A DNA stretch of 64,000 nt, taken from NCBI RefSeq assembly GCF_014202995.1, contig NZ_JACHIA010000014.1, forward strand, positions 62,001 to 126,000, given 5' to 3'. Each line of letters opens with the position of its first letter. Position 1 is the first letter of the stretch. Source of the stretch: Longimicrobium terrae. Lineage in GTDB: Bacteria > Gemmatimonadota > Gemmatimonadetes > Longimicrobiales > Longimicrobiaceae. The notes below the pieces were generated by a model. It was given only the letters and a program-made list of their open reading frames with translations. It made no database searches and had not been told where the DNA came from. The translations under genes and the position numbers were made by a program. Below, one piece after another: positions 23,914 to 33,177 of this stretch.

Positions 23914-25209
23914 ATGCCAGCAGTACGGCGGCGGAACCCGATCGAGCAGCGCCTGGACGAACTGGGCGCCCGCTGGCTCGCCTTTACGGCCAACCCGCGC
24001 GCGCGCCTGCTCCGCTGGGTGGCCGGGCGCGAAGACGTGCGCATGGTCAGCGCGTTCGTGGAGGTGCAGAACGAGGAGATCGGCGAAATGCCGGACCTCT
24101 TCATCCGCCTCGAATCCCCCTTTGAAGCACGTGCCGGATACAGCGCCGCGCTGGTCGCCGCCCTCCGCGCGCAGTACGACGAGACGCGCGAGGGATTGGC
24201 GGAAGAGGGGATCCCCGGGGAGTGGACGCCCCCCGATCCGCCCGGCCCGCATCCGTTCGCCGCGGCTGTGACGTCGCTGTACCACTACCACGCGGATCTG
24301 ATGGACCACCTGGCCATCGTCCTGGCGCCGGAATCGGTGTCGGACGTGGCGGCGTGGCAGGGGTGGATGCTGGCCGTCCTCCCCCATCTGCCGGAAAACG
24401 TCCGCATCCTCGTGGTCGATTCCGCCGATAGCCCGGCGCTGGAGGGGCTGGACGCGGACCGCGAGCGGGTGGTGAGCGAGGCGCTGGCGCTGGACATGGA
24501 CGGCGCCATGACGCAGCTGGCGCGGGGGAGCGGGAGCAACGATCCGGGGGACCGCTTTCGCCGCGCGTTCCTGGGCGTGGCGCAGGCCTCCGGCCGCGGC
24601 GACATGACCGCCGCGGCGCGGGACGGGCGCGCCGCGCTCTCCATCGCCGAGCGGATGCGGTGGTCCGACATGCAGGTGGCGGTGCACGCCGCGCTGGGTG
24701 CCGGCTATCTGGCAAGCGGTCGGCTGGATGACGCGCTCGCCAGCTACCGCCGCGGCCGCGTGGTGTCGGAGGGCGCCGTGGGACGGAAGGAGCCGGGCGC
24801 GGAGAAGCTGCTGGTGCAGGCGCGGCTTTCCGAGGCCGGCGCGCTGGTGGGGGACAAGCGATGGGCGGAGGCCGCGCCGCTGTACGCGGATACGGCCCCC
24901 GTGGCCCAGCAGGCGGAGGACGCGCTGATGACGATGGAAAGCTGGCGGATGGCTGCGTACTGCCACGAGCAGGCCGGCGCATCCGACGAGGCGTGGCGCT
25001 GCGCCGAGGCCGCTCTCAAGGTGGGCGAGGGGATGAAGGCGGAGGAGCGCTCCTCATCCACCCTGCCGTACGTGGGCGCGGCCATGCTGCGGCTGGCGGA
25101 TGCGCGCGGGATCGCCCCGGCGCAGGTGAACACGCGGATGGAGGCGCTGCTGGGGCCCGGCTGGGAGCCCGCGGACGCCGCCGCGCAGCCGGAGGAGGTG
25201 GCCTCATGA
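23914..25209 (+). CDS. TPR protein ahead of the PAAR-Rhs gene (possible effector adaptor)
   Basis: A 431-aa cytoplasmic protein. The first 200 residues form an alpha/beta domain with a conserved-looking HYHADLMDHLAIVLAPESV core and VRILVVDSAD. The last 200 are tetratricopeptide-like helices (RAALSIAERMRW, AALGAGYLASGRLDDALASYRRG, WRMAAYCHEQAG). It overlaps the PAAR-Rhs start by 4 bases (ATGA). Type VI toxins often need a chaperone encoded just upstream (Tap/DUF4123, EagR, DUF2169). This protein is none of those by motif, so it may be a different adaptor; that role is inferred from position and the TPR fold. Confidence 0.75.
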   Translation: MPAVRRRNPIEQRLDELGARWLAFTANPRARLLRWVAGREDVRMVSAFVEVQNEEIGEMPDLFIRLESPFEARAGYSAALVAALRAQYDETREGLAEEGIPGEWTPPDPPGPHPFAAAVTSLYHYHADLMDHLAIVLAPESVSDVAAWQGWMLAVLPHLPENVRILVVDSADSPALEGLDADRERVVSEALALDMDGAMTQLARGSGSNDPGDRFRRAFLGVAQASGRGDMTAAARDGRAALSIAERMRWSDMQVAVHAALGAGYLASGRLDDALASYRRGRVVSEGAVGRKEPGAEKLLVQARLSEAGALVGDKRWAEAAPLYADTAPVAQQAEDALMTMESWRMAAYCHEQAGASDEAWRCAEAALKVGEGMKAEERSSSTLPYVGAAMLRLADARGIAPAQVNTRMEALLGPGWEPADAAAQPEEVAS

Positions 25210-28200
25210 TGCCCGCCGCCAAGCACTTCGATCCGGTGCTGGGAATCGACATCCACATCGTCGCTCCCGCCGGGCCCATGCCGCATCCGTTCATCGGCAT
25301 TCTGTTCGACGTCTTCGACTACCTGCCCATCATCGGGGCGACGGTCTTCATCAACGGGCTCCCGCGCGCGACGGCGGGGAGCCTGGGCCGCACGCTGCCG
25401 TTCCACTTTCCCATCGGCGGCGCATTCGTTCTCCCCCCCGGCAACGAGGGGGAAATGTTCATGGGCTCAAGCACGGCCAGCTTCGACGGCGAGGCCGCCA
25501 GCTACGGCCTGCTGCCCGTGCTCACCTGCCAGAGCATCGGCTTTCCCGCGCCGCCGCGCCTGTTCGGCAAGAAGCCGCGCAAGGGCAAGACGCGCTCGCT
25601 GCTGCTGCCCACCAGCATCGTCCTCCCCATTCCGCTGGGCAAGCCGGCGCTGGTCGGCGGGTCGCCCACCATCTCGCTGATGAGCCTGGCCATGGGGCTG
25701 GGGAGCATGATGGCGCTCAAGGGGCTGGGCAAGGGCCTCAAGCGGCTGGCGAAGAGCAAGGTGGCGGAGAAGGTGGCCAAGGCGACCTCCAAGGCCATGC
25801 ACAACGCCGCAGAGGGGCTCATGGGGCGCGCCGGCGTGTCCGCCGCCAGCCGGATGCGCAACCGTGTCCACCGCGCCATCTGCACGCTGACCGGCCACCC
25901 GGTGGACGTCGCGACGGGCAAGGTGCTGACGGACGCGGTGGATTTCTCCCTTCCCGGCCCGCTGCCGCTGGTGTGGGAGCGGGTGTGGTACAGCACCAGC
26001 ACCTATCAGGGGCCGCTGGGCCACGGGTGGCATCACTCGCTGGATCTGGCGCTGTGGGCGGAGGACGAGGCCGTCGTCGTCCGCCTAGCGGATGGCCGGC
26101 ACGCCGCGTTCGCGCCGCCGACGGCGGAGGCGCCGTCGTGGAACGCGATGGAGCGGATGACGCTCCATCGCACGGGGCAGGGCTACCGGCTGGTGGACGA
26201 CGCCAGCGGCGGGTCCTGGCACTTTCTCACCGGCCCCTTTCGCCTGCGCCTGCGCCGGGTGGAGGAGCGGGACGCGGCGACGGGCGAATCCACCTTCCAC
26301 CTCGTCCCCGTCGCGGGGCCGGTGGAGGTGCCGCTGGCGCGGATGGAAGACCGCAACGGCAACCGCATCGACCTGCACCGCGATGCCGCCGGCCGGCTGA
26401 CCGGGATTACGGACAGCGCGGGCCGCCGGCTGGAGGTGGAGAACGACGCGGAGGGGCGCATCATCCGCATCACCGCGCCGCACCCGGACGATGCCGCGCA
26501 GCGCGTCGCCCTCGTCGAGTACGGGTACGATGGAGAGACGGGCGACCTGGCCGAGGTGCGCGACGCGCACGGATCGCCGTTCCGCTACCGCTATGCGCAT
26601 CACCTGCTGGTGGCGGAAACCGATCGTTCCGGCCTCACCTTCCGCTTTGCGTGGGACGGCACGGACGAGAACGCGCGCTGCACGCGGACGTGGGGCGACG
26701 GCGGGTTGTACGCGCGGCGCATCGAGTACGACGTGGCCGCGCGGGAAACGCGCGTCACCGACTCGCGCGGTGCGACGACGCTGTACGAGTACAATGAGCT
26801 GGGCCTCGTCATTCGCCAGGTGGACGCGTCCGGCGCCGAGCGGCTGACGGAGTATGACGAAAACGGCCGCCGGTGGAGCGAAACGGACGCGCTGGGCAAC
26901 AGCGTCGGCTTCGGCTACGACGAGGAGGGCCGGCCCACCAACGTCGTCGATGCCACCGGCGCGGAAAGCTGGACGCAGTACGACGAGGCGGGACGCGCGC
27001 ACGCCAGCACCGATCCGCTGGGCGCCGTGTGGTACCGCGAGTTCGACGAACGCGGCAACGTCATCGCCGTCATCGACCCCGCGGAAGGGGAGACGCGCTA
27101 TGAGTTGGATGATCACGGACTCCCGCTTCGCGTCACCGATGCGCTGGGCCGCGAGACCGCGCTGGCGTGGGATTCCGCGGGCAACCTGGTCCACGTCCTG
27201 GAGCCGTCCGGGGGCGGGACGCGGCTGGACCACGATGGATGGGGCCGCCTGGTCCGCCGCGTGGACGCCGAGGGCGGCGAAACGCGGATGACGTGGGACC
27301 TGCTGGGCCGCATCACCGAAGTCACCGACGCGGAAGGGCGCACCTCGCGCTTCCGCTACGACGCGTCCGGCAACCTGGTCCAGGCCACGGACCCGCTGGA
27401 GCGCGCGCGCCGCTACGCGTACGGCGCCATGGGCGTGCTGCGCGGCGTGGTGGAGCCGTCTGGCGCGGCGACGCGCTACCGCTACGACGCGGAGGGCGAC
27501 CTGGCCGGCGTGCGCGACGCGGCGGGGCGCGTGTGGGCGTTCGGGCGCGACCGGCTGGGGCGCGTCACCCGCGAGCGCGACTTCACCGGGCGCACGCTGG
27601 GCTACGGCTACGACGCCAACGGCCAGCTGGTCGCCACCACCGACGCGCGCGGGCAGATCACGCGCATGGAGCGCGACGCGGCCGGGCGGCTGGCCCGCCG
27701 CGTCCTGGCGGACGGTGCGGAGGAACAGTTCGCGTACGACCCCGCGGGCCGCGTGGTGAAGGCGCAGAACGCGGATGCCGCGGTGGAGTGGGCGTACGAC
27801 CCGCTGGGCCGCGTGCTGCGCGAATCGCTCAACGGTGAGGCGGTGGAGAGCCGCTACGACGAGGTGGGGAACCGTGTGGAGCGGACGTCGCCCTTCGGCC
27901 GCACCCTGTCGCTGGGCTACGATGAGAGCGACCGGCTGCGCGAGGTGAACGATCCGCTGGGCCGGCTGCTGGCGTTCGAATACGACCGCATCGGGCGGGA
28001 GACGCGGCGCGTGCTGCCGTCCGGCGTGGTGAGCGAGCGGCGGTACGCCCGGACGGGCGAGTTGCTGGAGCAGCACACGCGGCGCGGATCCACCACGCTG
28101 CAGCGGCGCGGCTACCACTACGACGCCGCCGGCCAGCTGGAGGCGGTGGATGACGCGCGGTTCGGCGCCACGCGGTACCAGCACGACCTGGACGGGCGGC

Positions 28201-29447
28201 TGAAAGCGACGCTGTACCCGGAAAACCGGCTGCAGCAGTACCTGTATGACGAGGCGGGCAACGTTCCCGCCGCGCCGGTCAAGGGGAGCGCGCGGGAGAT
28301 CGCCTTCCGCCTTCCCGGGCAGCTGCGCGGGCGCGTGGTGGAGCGCGTGACGCAGTCCGCCGGATGGACGCTGCGGTACGACGCGGACGCCAACCTGATC
28401 GCCAAGGAGCGCGACGGCCAGCGCTGGTCGTACACGTACGACGGCGCCAACCGCCTGTCGCGCGTGCAGACGCCGGCGGGGGAGACGGTCGCGTTCACCT
28501 ATGACGCGCTGGGCCGCCGGGTAAGCAAGAGCGGCGGCGGGAGCACGACGCGCTTTCTGTGGGACGGCGATCTTCTGCTGGGCGAAACGTCAGGAGATGG
28601 CGAGCACCGGGAGTACGTGTTCGATCCGGGGAGCTTCGCGCCGGCCGCGGTGCTGGGCGGGGCGGGGGATCTGCTGCTGGAGACGGACCAGATCGGCACG
28701 CCGCGCACCGCCTACTCGCGCGCCGGCGCCGTCGCATGGGAAGCGGACATCAGCGCCTGGGGCACCGCCTCGGCGACGCGGACGAGCGGGGCAGACGGCT
28801 CCTGCGAGGTCTGCCTGCGCTTCCCCGGCCAGTACGAGGACGCGGAGACCGGGCTGTACTACAACCGTTTCCGCTACTACGACCCGGAGCTGCGCGGCTA
28901 CACCCAGGCGGACCCCATCGGTTTGGCAGGCGGGCAGCAAGCACACACGTATGTCGCTGATCCGACGTACTACGGGGATCCATACGGGCTAAGCAAGTCG
29001 TGCGGCGTGAAGACGCCTCGTCAGCAACGCATAGACGAACTGACGCGCCAGAACTACGAGCGTCGGCTCAATGAGATGATCAACAGTCAGGAATACGTAT
29101 TCCGGTACCTGACCGAAGACAGTCTTGCGGCATCCTTGAGGTATGGCTCTGTCCGGGGGTATACCACCACCACCTTCTCAAGCTCTACGCGGGAGATCAT
29201 TCGTGGAGCACAGCTCAAGGACTGGGCAGGGAAGGGGGGAGACGAATGGATTCCGCGGTATGGAGTTGCCATCCCCACGTCGAAGCTCAACGGGTTCCAG
29301 GTTCCCCGCCCGTTTGGAAACTCTGGGACCGAAGGATGGGAGGCGTTTACGAATTCGTACCCTGAGGCTGGTCCTGGAGGGTGGTCTCAGTTTCTTATGA
29401 ACGGGGTTCCGATTGAGGATGTTCACATTTTCTCGCTTCGCCCATGA
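25206..29447 (+). CDS. PAAR-Rhs polymorphic toxin
   Basis: A 1413-aa toxin. Residues 1-165 form a PAAR-like tip domain (MGSSTASFDG, GKPALVGGSPT), and 158-190 a hydrophobic helix followed by Lys-rich sequence. The Rhs shell starts near 230 (GHPVDVATGKVL, GPLGHGWHHSL) and runs through many YD repeats. It closes with the autoproteolysis pair DPIG...DPYG, exactly 18 residues apart, near residues 1236-1258. The last 150 residues are the toxin tip (EYVFRYLTEDSL, TTTTFSSSTRE, VPRPFGN). The R-S-T-type spacing and the pattern of other Rhs tips suggest an ADP-ribosyltransferase-like fold, but this is weak. GC content falls at the DPIG motif, a sign of tip exchange. The likely immunity gene overlaps by 4 bases. 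Confidence 0.92.
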   Translation: MMPAAKHFDPVLGIDIHIVAPAGPMPHPFIGILFDVFDYLPIIGATVFINGLPRATAGSLGRTLPFHFPIGGAFVLPPGNEGEMFMGSSTASFDGEAASYGLLPVLTCQSIGFPAPPRLFGKKPRKGKTRSLLLPTSIVLPIPLGKPALVGGSPTISLMSLAMGLGSMMALKGLGKGLKRLAKSKVAEKVAKATSKAMHNAAEGLMGRAGVSAASRMRNRVHRAICTLTGHPVDVATGKVLTDAVDFSLPGPLPLVWERVWYSTSTYQGPLGHGWHHSLDLALWAEDEAVVVRLADGRHAAFAPPTAEAPSWNAMERMTLHRTGQGYRLVDDASGGSWHFLTGPFRLRLRRVEERDAATGESTFHLVPVAGPVEVPLARMEDRNGNRIDLHRDAAGRLTGITDSAGRRLEVENDAEGRIIRITAPHPDDAAQRVALVEYGYDGETGDLAEVRDAHGSPFRYRYAHHLLVAETDRSGLTFRFAWDGTDENARCTRTWGDGGLYARRIEYDVAARETRVTDSRGATTLYEYNELGLVIRQVDASGAERLTEYDENGRRWSETDALGNSVGFGYDEEGRPTNVVDATGAESWTQYDEAGRAHASTDPLGAVWYREFDERGNVIAVIDPAEGETRYELDDHGLPLRVTDALGRETALAWDSAGNLVHVLEPSGGGTRLDHDGWGRLVRRVDAEGGETRMTWDLLGRITEVTDAEGRTSRFRYDASGNLVQATDPLERARRYAYGAMGVLRGVVEPSGAATRYRYDAEGDLAGVRDAAGRVWAFGRDRLGRVTRERDFTGRTLGYGYDANGQLVATTDARGQITRMERDAAGRLARRVLADGAEEQFAYDPAGRVVKAQNADAAVEWAYDPLGRVLRESLNGEAVESRYDEVGNRVERTSPFGRTLSLGYDESDRLREVNDPLGRLLAFEYDRIGRETRRVLPSGVVSERRYARTGELLEQHTRRGSTTLQRRGYHYDAAGQLEAVDDARFGATRYQHDLDGRLKATLYPENRLQQYLYDEAGNVPAAPVKGSAREIAFRLPGQLRGRVVERVTQSAGWTLRYDADANLIAKERDGQRWSYTYDGANRLSRVQTPAGETVAFTYDALGRRVSKSGGGSTTRFLWDGDLLLGETSGDGEHREYVFDPGSFAPAAVLGGAGDLLLETDQIGTPRTAYSRAGAVAWEADISAWGTASATRTSGADGSCEVCLRFPGQYEDAETGLYYNRFRYYDPELRGYTQADPIGLAGGQQAHTYVADPTYYGDPYGLSKSCGVKTPRQQRIDELTRQNYERRLNEMINSQEYVFRYLTEDSLAASLRYGSVRGYTTTTFSSSTREIIRGAQLKDWAGKGGDEWIPRYGVAIPTSKLNGFQVPRPFGNSGTEGWEAFTNSYPEAGPGGWSQFLMNGVPIEDVHIFSLRP

Positions 29448-29683
29448 GCTGTGATCGTTGCTCGCTACCCGTTGGCCGGTTCCGCTCACACGATCACTAT
29501 CGTGAGGTCAAGCGGACCATCAACGACCTTGTAAACCAGGGAATACTCCGGGAAGGCGGGCTGGAAAACCCGAATTCTCCATTTCTCGTCGTTCGGTATA
29601 CCTGCCGCGAGTGTGGCCAGTCCTGGCTGGTCACCTCGCCGGATCAGAACTTTCTGGGAGGGATCGAAGCGGCACGGGATTAG
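29444..29683 (+). CDS. Zinc-ribbon protein, likely cognate Rhs immunity
   Basis: A 79-aa protein that overlaps the Rhs stop by 4 bases (ATGA). Two CxxC pairs (CDRC at 3-6 and CREC near 54-57) make a zinc ribbon, with a helical middle (REVKRTINDLVNQGIL). No named immunity family is recognised. Lower GC like the toxin tip, tight coupling and small size make it the best candidate to block the Rhs tip. Confidence 0.75.
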   Translation: MSCDRCSLPVGRFRSHDHYREVKRTINDLVNQGILREGGLENPNSPFLVVRYTCRECGQSWLVTSPDQNFLGGIEAARD

Positions 29684-29840
29684 GGTTTCGACAACGGCGA
29701 TCCGTTGCTGGAGCGCGGCAGGTTGTTCTGTGCCCGGCAAAGGAGCGTACGAGCCTTGTGGAATGTGCAGCTACGCGCGCATCCGTCGAGCCGTGCTCCG
29801 AGGAGCTACAAGCGCATCGTTCACCCCAGGCGTTCGGAAC

Positions 29841-30227
29841 GTGACAGACATTGACGCAGGTAGTTCAGGCGGCAACCTGGGAGCTGCCGAGGACCAGATG
29901 CTGGCGGCTGCACAGGAGTTGGGAGTTGACTTTCCCGATTTCTACACCGCCTTCCTGCGGCGGAGAAACGGGATCGGGCCGGAGGGGAACCTGCTGCTCT
30001 ATTCCACCGACGACATTGTCGAGCGGAACGAAACGTTCGAGGTGCAGACGTACGCACCGGGGTATCTTGCCATTGGCGACGACAGCGGCGGGCGGTCCCT
30101 CATCATCGGGCTGGATGGCTCGCCCACGGTTTATCTGGTCGAGCAAGGGAGCATGGATCCGGATGACTTCCTTGAGGTCAGCCCGGACTTTGCCGCGTGG
30201 CTGGACCAGGGTGCCCCGCTTCCGTAA
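29841..30227 (+). CDS. SUKH (SMI1/KNR4) family immunity-type protein
   Basis: A 128-aa protein, start GTG 29841; an in-frame ATG at 29613 would overlap the previous gene by 71 bases and adds sequence with no family match. It shows the SUKH pattern: AAAQELGVDFPDFYTAFLRRRNGIGPEG, APGYLAIGDDSGG and YLVEQGS. SUKH proteins neutralise diverse polymorphic toxins in the cytoplasm. It lies 158 bases after the zinc-ribbon gene, in a run of unrelated immunity-type genes. The toxin it matches is not in this window. Confidence 0.75.
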   Translation: MTDIDAGSSGGNLGAAEDQMLAAAQELGVDFPDFYTAFLRRRNGIGPEGNLLLYSTDDIVERNETFEVQTYAPGYLAIGDDSGGRSLIIGLDGSPTVYLVEQGSMDPDDFLEVSPDFAAWLDQGAPLP

Positions 30228-30298
30228 TCAACATAGGCGGCAGTGTATCGAATTCCCGATCCAGTGACAGAGCCGTGGCCGGGAACTGAAGGAGATAA

Positions 30299-30511
30299 AT
30301 GCCGAGGCTGACTCGTGCCGAACTCGTGGAACTCGTAGTCCGGTTGCAGAAGGGCGAGGGGTCTGACGACGAGGCCAGCTCAATGCTCGAAACGCTTGAG
30401 GAGAATCTGCCAGATCCCAATCTCTCCGATCTCATCTTTTATCCTGAGAGGGAGATGACGGCAGACGAGATTGTTGATCGGGCACTCGCTCACAGGCCGA
30501 TCCAGCTCTAG
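30299..30511 (+). CDS. Colicin/pyocin immunity-like protein
   Basis: A 70-aa protein with the nuclease-bacteriocin immunity pattern: LTRAELVELVVRL, acidic GEGSDDEAS, then PNLSDLIFYP and EEIVDRAL-like TADEIVDRAL. Proteins of this family bind and inhibit HNH DNases of the colicin E type. A ggag ribosome site (gaaggag) precedes ATG 30299. No HNH toxin gene lies beside it, so it is an orphan immunity gene, probably left after toxin exchange or kept for defence against relatives. Confidence 0.85.
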   Translation: MPRLTRAELVELVVRLQKGEGSDDEASSMLETLEENLPDPNLSDLIFYPEREMTADEIVDRALAHRPIQL

Positions 30512-30525
30512 CAATCGCTCGCCGG

Positions 30526-30604
30526 AGGTTCTTGCCGCGAGCGGTGCTGGGATCTGCTGCCGGAGACGGACCACATCGGCACCCGGCGCAACGCCGACAT
30601 GTGA
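30526..30604 (+). pseudogene. Scrap of an Rhs core
   Basis: Bases around 30538-30598 match the Rhs gene near 28640-28705 at nucleotide level. In frame from 30551 they read DLLPETDHIGTRRNAD against DLLLETDQIGTPRTAY in the intact Rhs. The AVLG part just upstream is in another frame because about 11 bases are missing. A stop at 30602 ends it. This is the expected footprint of a displaced Rhs tip that kept its immunity genes. Confidence 0.75.
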
Positions 30605-30648
30605 ATGCCGTGGCCGCCGATCAGGCGCACTCTGAATCGCGGAGCACG

Positions 30649-31146
30649 ATGCGGATTGACGCCGCGAGCGGAGATGTCTGGTTCACCGACGAGTTCGTCG
30701 TGGGCGCATCGACGCGGGCGGAGGCGTTGCGGGGAAGCGGGTTCGCGGATGAGCGCGCGGCCGGGACGGATCTGCCGGGAGCGGATGCGGTCTTTTCCGC
30801 GGCGGCTTCCATCCAGGGCGAGCGCGCCTGGGCCACGCTCCGCTTCGCCGCGGGCCGGCTCACCTCGATCTCGATCATCCTCATCGCGGCGGAAGTGGAG
30901 GACGCTGAGGCGTTCTGGAGCCGCTATTCGCTGGACTCCGAGGCGGAGGCGAAGGCGAAGCTGGATGCATTTCTGCGCGCCCAACTCGGCGAGCCGCACC
31001 AGATCGTCATGCGGGGTGGATACGCGGCCGGGTTTCCGGTGCTCCAGCAGCTGCTTCGGTACTCGTACGCGTGGGGCGAGGTGAGTTCGTGCCACGATCC
31101 GCGAACTCCCGTGACCGAAATCGCGATTTCGTATCATCAACATTGA
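30649..31146 (+). CDS. Unknown protein in the immunity cluster
   Basis: A 165-aa soluble protein. The ATG at 30649 is chosen because the sequence before it derives from the Rhs scrap. It opens with strands (MRIDAASGDVWFTDEF) and continues with ATLRFAAGRLTSISI, a helix KAKLDAFLRAQLGEP and a final YSYAWGEVSSCHDPR. No family is named. Placement right behind an Rhs remnant makes it a candidate immunity protein of the lost tip. Confidence 0.7.
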   Translation: MRIDAASGDVWFTDEFVVGASTRAEALRGSGFADERAAGTDLPGADAVFSAAASIQGERAWATLRFAAGRLTSISIILIAAEVEDAEAFWSRYSLDSEAEAKAKLDAFLRAQLGEPHQIVMRGGYAAGFPVLQQLLRYSYAWGEVSSCHDPRTPVTEIAISYHQH

Positions 31147-31240
31147 TCACCATTGCAGACGCAGGTGGCAAGTCGCGCATCCGCCCCGGCTCCGTTCTGC
31201 GCGGCAGGTGGTCCTGATCCACATGAATCAGCAAGGGTCC

Positions 31241-31840
31241 ATGGTACGGGTCGACGACGGGATTGATGCGTTCGCGCGCGGCGTGCGCGATCACGGCCTG
31301 GGATCGTTCCGGGCGGCGGCTCCGGATGAGGTGGCGGAGGTGGAGAGCGCGCTGGTCCCGTTCACGGACGCGCTTCGGCAATGGCACCTGCGGGCGTCGC
31401 CTGTGGATGTCTGGCTGCCGTGGGTGGCGGAGGACATGGCCTTCTTTTCTCTGGACAGTCTGCACGGGGCGCAGGCCGGGTATCGCTGGCACGGGTACGA
31501 CGAGGGGCAGGCCCTCCTGGACGGCTGGAATCCGGCGTGGCTCGTGATCGCGGAGTTCAGCGGCGACCCCGTGATCGCGTCGCTGGATTCGATCGAAACG
31601 CCCGTGTCGTTCGCGCGGCACGGGGCGGGGAGCTGGAGCCCGCGGGAGGTCGCGCCTGGTCTGCCATCGTTCCTGTCCGCGATGGCGGTGTGGATGGACG
31701 TCTGCCTGGGTGAGTACGGCGGCGAGATTATGGACGATGACTTCGAGCTGAAGGCGGACTTCAAGGAGCGCCTGGATGGAGCGCTCGCCGGCGTGCTGGG
31801 GGCGGAGCACCGGGCGGCGTTCCTGTCCTTTCTGGAGTAG
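31241..31840 (+). CDS. SMI1/KNR4-like immunity-type protein
   Basis: A 199-aa protein (starts at 31223 or 31208 are possible). Typical SMI1/KNR4 features are visible: WLVIAEFSGDPVIASLDS, then TPVSFARHGAGSW and PSFLSAMAVWMDVC. Members bind toxins or act in cell-wall signalling. In this cluster an immunity role is likely. No toxin partner is adjacent. Confidence 0.78.
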   Translation: MVRVDDGIDAFARGVRDHGLGSFRAAAPDEVAEVESALVPFTDALRQWHLRASPVDVWLPWVAEDMAFFSLDSLHGAQAGYRWHGYDEGQALLDGWNPAWLVIAEFSGDPVIASLDSIETPVSFARHGAGSWSPREVAPGLPSFLSAMAVWMDVCLGEYGGEIMDDDFELKADFKERLDGALAGVLGAEHRAAFLSFLE

Positions 31841-31950
31841 CGGCCACCCCGGCCGGTCCGGATGGGGCGCCCGGCCCGCAAGGCATGAAGCTTCCGTAAT
31901 CCGCCGGCCGCAGGTGAACGCCGCGCCGCGGCACCGTTCGGAATCTTACG

Positions 31951-33177
31951 ATGGAACCCCGCATGAGCGAAGCTGTGGACGTCCTCGACCAGGCGCTGGC
32001 CCGCGCGATCGCCGACCCGGAGCACTGGGCCGAGTTCTACCAGACGTTCGTGGAAAGCGCCGTGTACGTGCTCGGCGAGCCGACGCCGGAAACGTCCGGA
32101 TTCTCGCTCATCCACCTTGAGGACGAGGAGGGCGATGTGGTTCCCGTCTTCTCGTCGCCCGCCAAGGCGGAGGCGATCGCGACCGAGGAGCTGCAGTGCG
32201 TGCCCGTTCCCGCGCTGGCCCTGCTGTCGCAGCTGCGCGGCGGGCGGGTGGTGCTGAATCCCGGCGCGCCGGCGTACAAGCTGTTCACCGCCATGGAGAT
32301 CGAGGCGCTGCTGGAGGGGGTGGACGAGTCGGCGGGCGGGATTCTGGTCGAAGAGCCGGACGCGCTTCCCGCCGATCTCACGGACCCGCTCGCCCGCCTG
32401 TTCGCCACGCACCCCGACGTGAGCGCCGCGTATCTGGTGCAGGTCACCCCGCCGGGCGCCGAATCGCGCCTCGTGATCGGCATCGACGCGGTGAACGACG
32501 CGGACCGCGTGCGGGAAGAGGCGTCGGTGCTGGTGGATACGCTCCGCGCCGGGCGGGAAGTGGACGTCATGGTGATGGAGGAGGATCCGCTCTCCGTCCA
32601 TCTGCGCGCCGAGGTGGAGCCGTTCTTCGGCGATTCGCTGGCGAGCGACATCGACCCCGAACGCCTGCGCCGCCTGGACGCCAATCCGCCCAAGTGGGGC
32701 GATTCTCTGCTGGGCCGGATGACCGGAAAGGCGGAGGCGCACACGCAGATCTCCATGGGCGCCATCGTGCAGGCCAACACCGCGCTGTGGGCGCCCGCGG
32801 ACGAGCCGGTCACCGCGCCGGCCGTACTCGTCTACTCGGCCTCGCCGGAGCGCCGGATGGACCGGCGCTGGGTGCGGCACTTGGCCCGCCGCCTGAACCG
32901 GCTGCGCGTCGAGGACCCGGCCGATCCGGTGGAGCAGCGGCTGCGTGATCGGCTGGAGGCGGAAGACGACTGGTTCTTTGAGCCGCTCCCCGCCGCGTTC
33001 ACGGGCGACAGCGCCACGTTCTGGTGCGTGGTGGCGCTCAGCAGCACCGACCTGCCCGGCGGATCTCTCCCGGGCGACGGCGTGCTTCCGCTGCTGACCT
33101 GCTCCCCCGCGGCAAAGAAGCCGGGCGAATTGCTCCAGGTCGTCCCCAAGGCGGAGTGGGCGCGGCCGGGATTGTAG
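31951..33177 (+). CDS. SseB-like two-domain protein
   Basis: A 408-aa cytoplasmic protein. Residues about 10-130 match the SseB N-terminal domain (WAEFYQTFVESAVYVLGEP, FSSPAKAEA, VLNPGAPAYKL), and 130-210 the SseB C-terminal part (YLVQVTPPGAESRLVIGID). The last 190 residues form another domain (HTQISMGAIVQANTALWAP, TFWCVVALSS). SseB-type proteins are common next to secretion and polymorphic toxin loci, but their action is unclear. It lies 110 bases after the last immunity-type gene and before clpV. Confidence 0.75.
   Translation: MEPRMSEAVDVLDQALARAIADPEHWAEFYQTFVESAVYVLGEPTPETSGFSLIHLEDEEGDVVPVFSSPAKAEAIATEELQCVPVPALALLSQLRGGRVVLNPGAPAYKLFTAMEIEALLEGVDESAGGILVEEPDALPADLTDPLARLFATHPDVSAAYLVQVTPPGAESRLVIGIDAVNDADRVREEASVLVDTLRAGREVDVMVMEEDPLSVHLRAEVEPFFGDSLASDIDPERLRRLDANPPKWGDSLLGRMTGKAEAHTQISMGAIVQANTALWAPADEPVTAPAVLVYSASPERRMDRRWVRHLARRLNRLRVEDPADPVEQRLRDRLEAEDDWFFEPLPAAFTGDSATFWCVVALSSTDLPGGSLPGDGVLPLLTCSPAAKKPGELLQVVPKAEWARPGL

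Noticed and set aside
9603-29447. Considered as an extracellular contractile system or tailocin
   Set aside because: TssK, TssF, Hcp, evolved VgrGs, PAAR-Rhs and ClpV-type genes together point to type VI; no phage tail-fibre or lysis genes are present.
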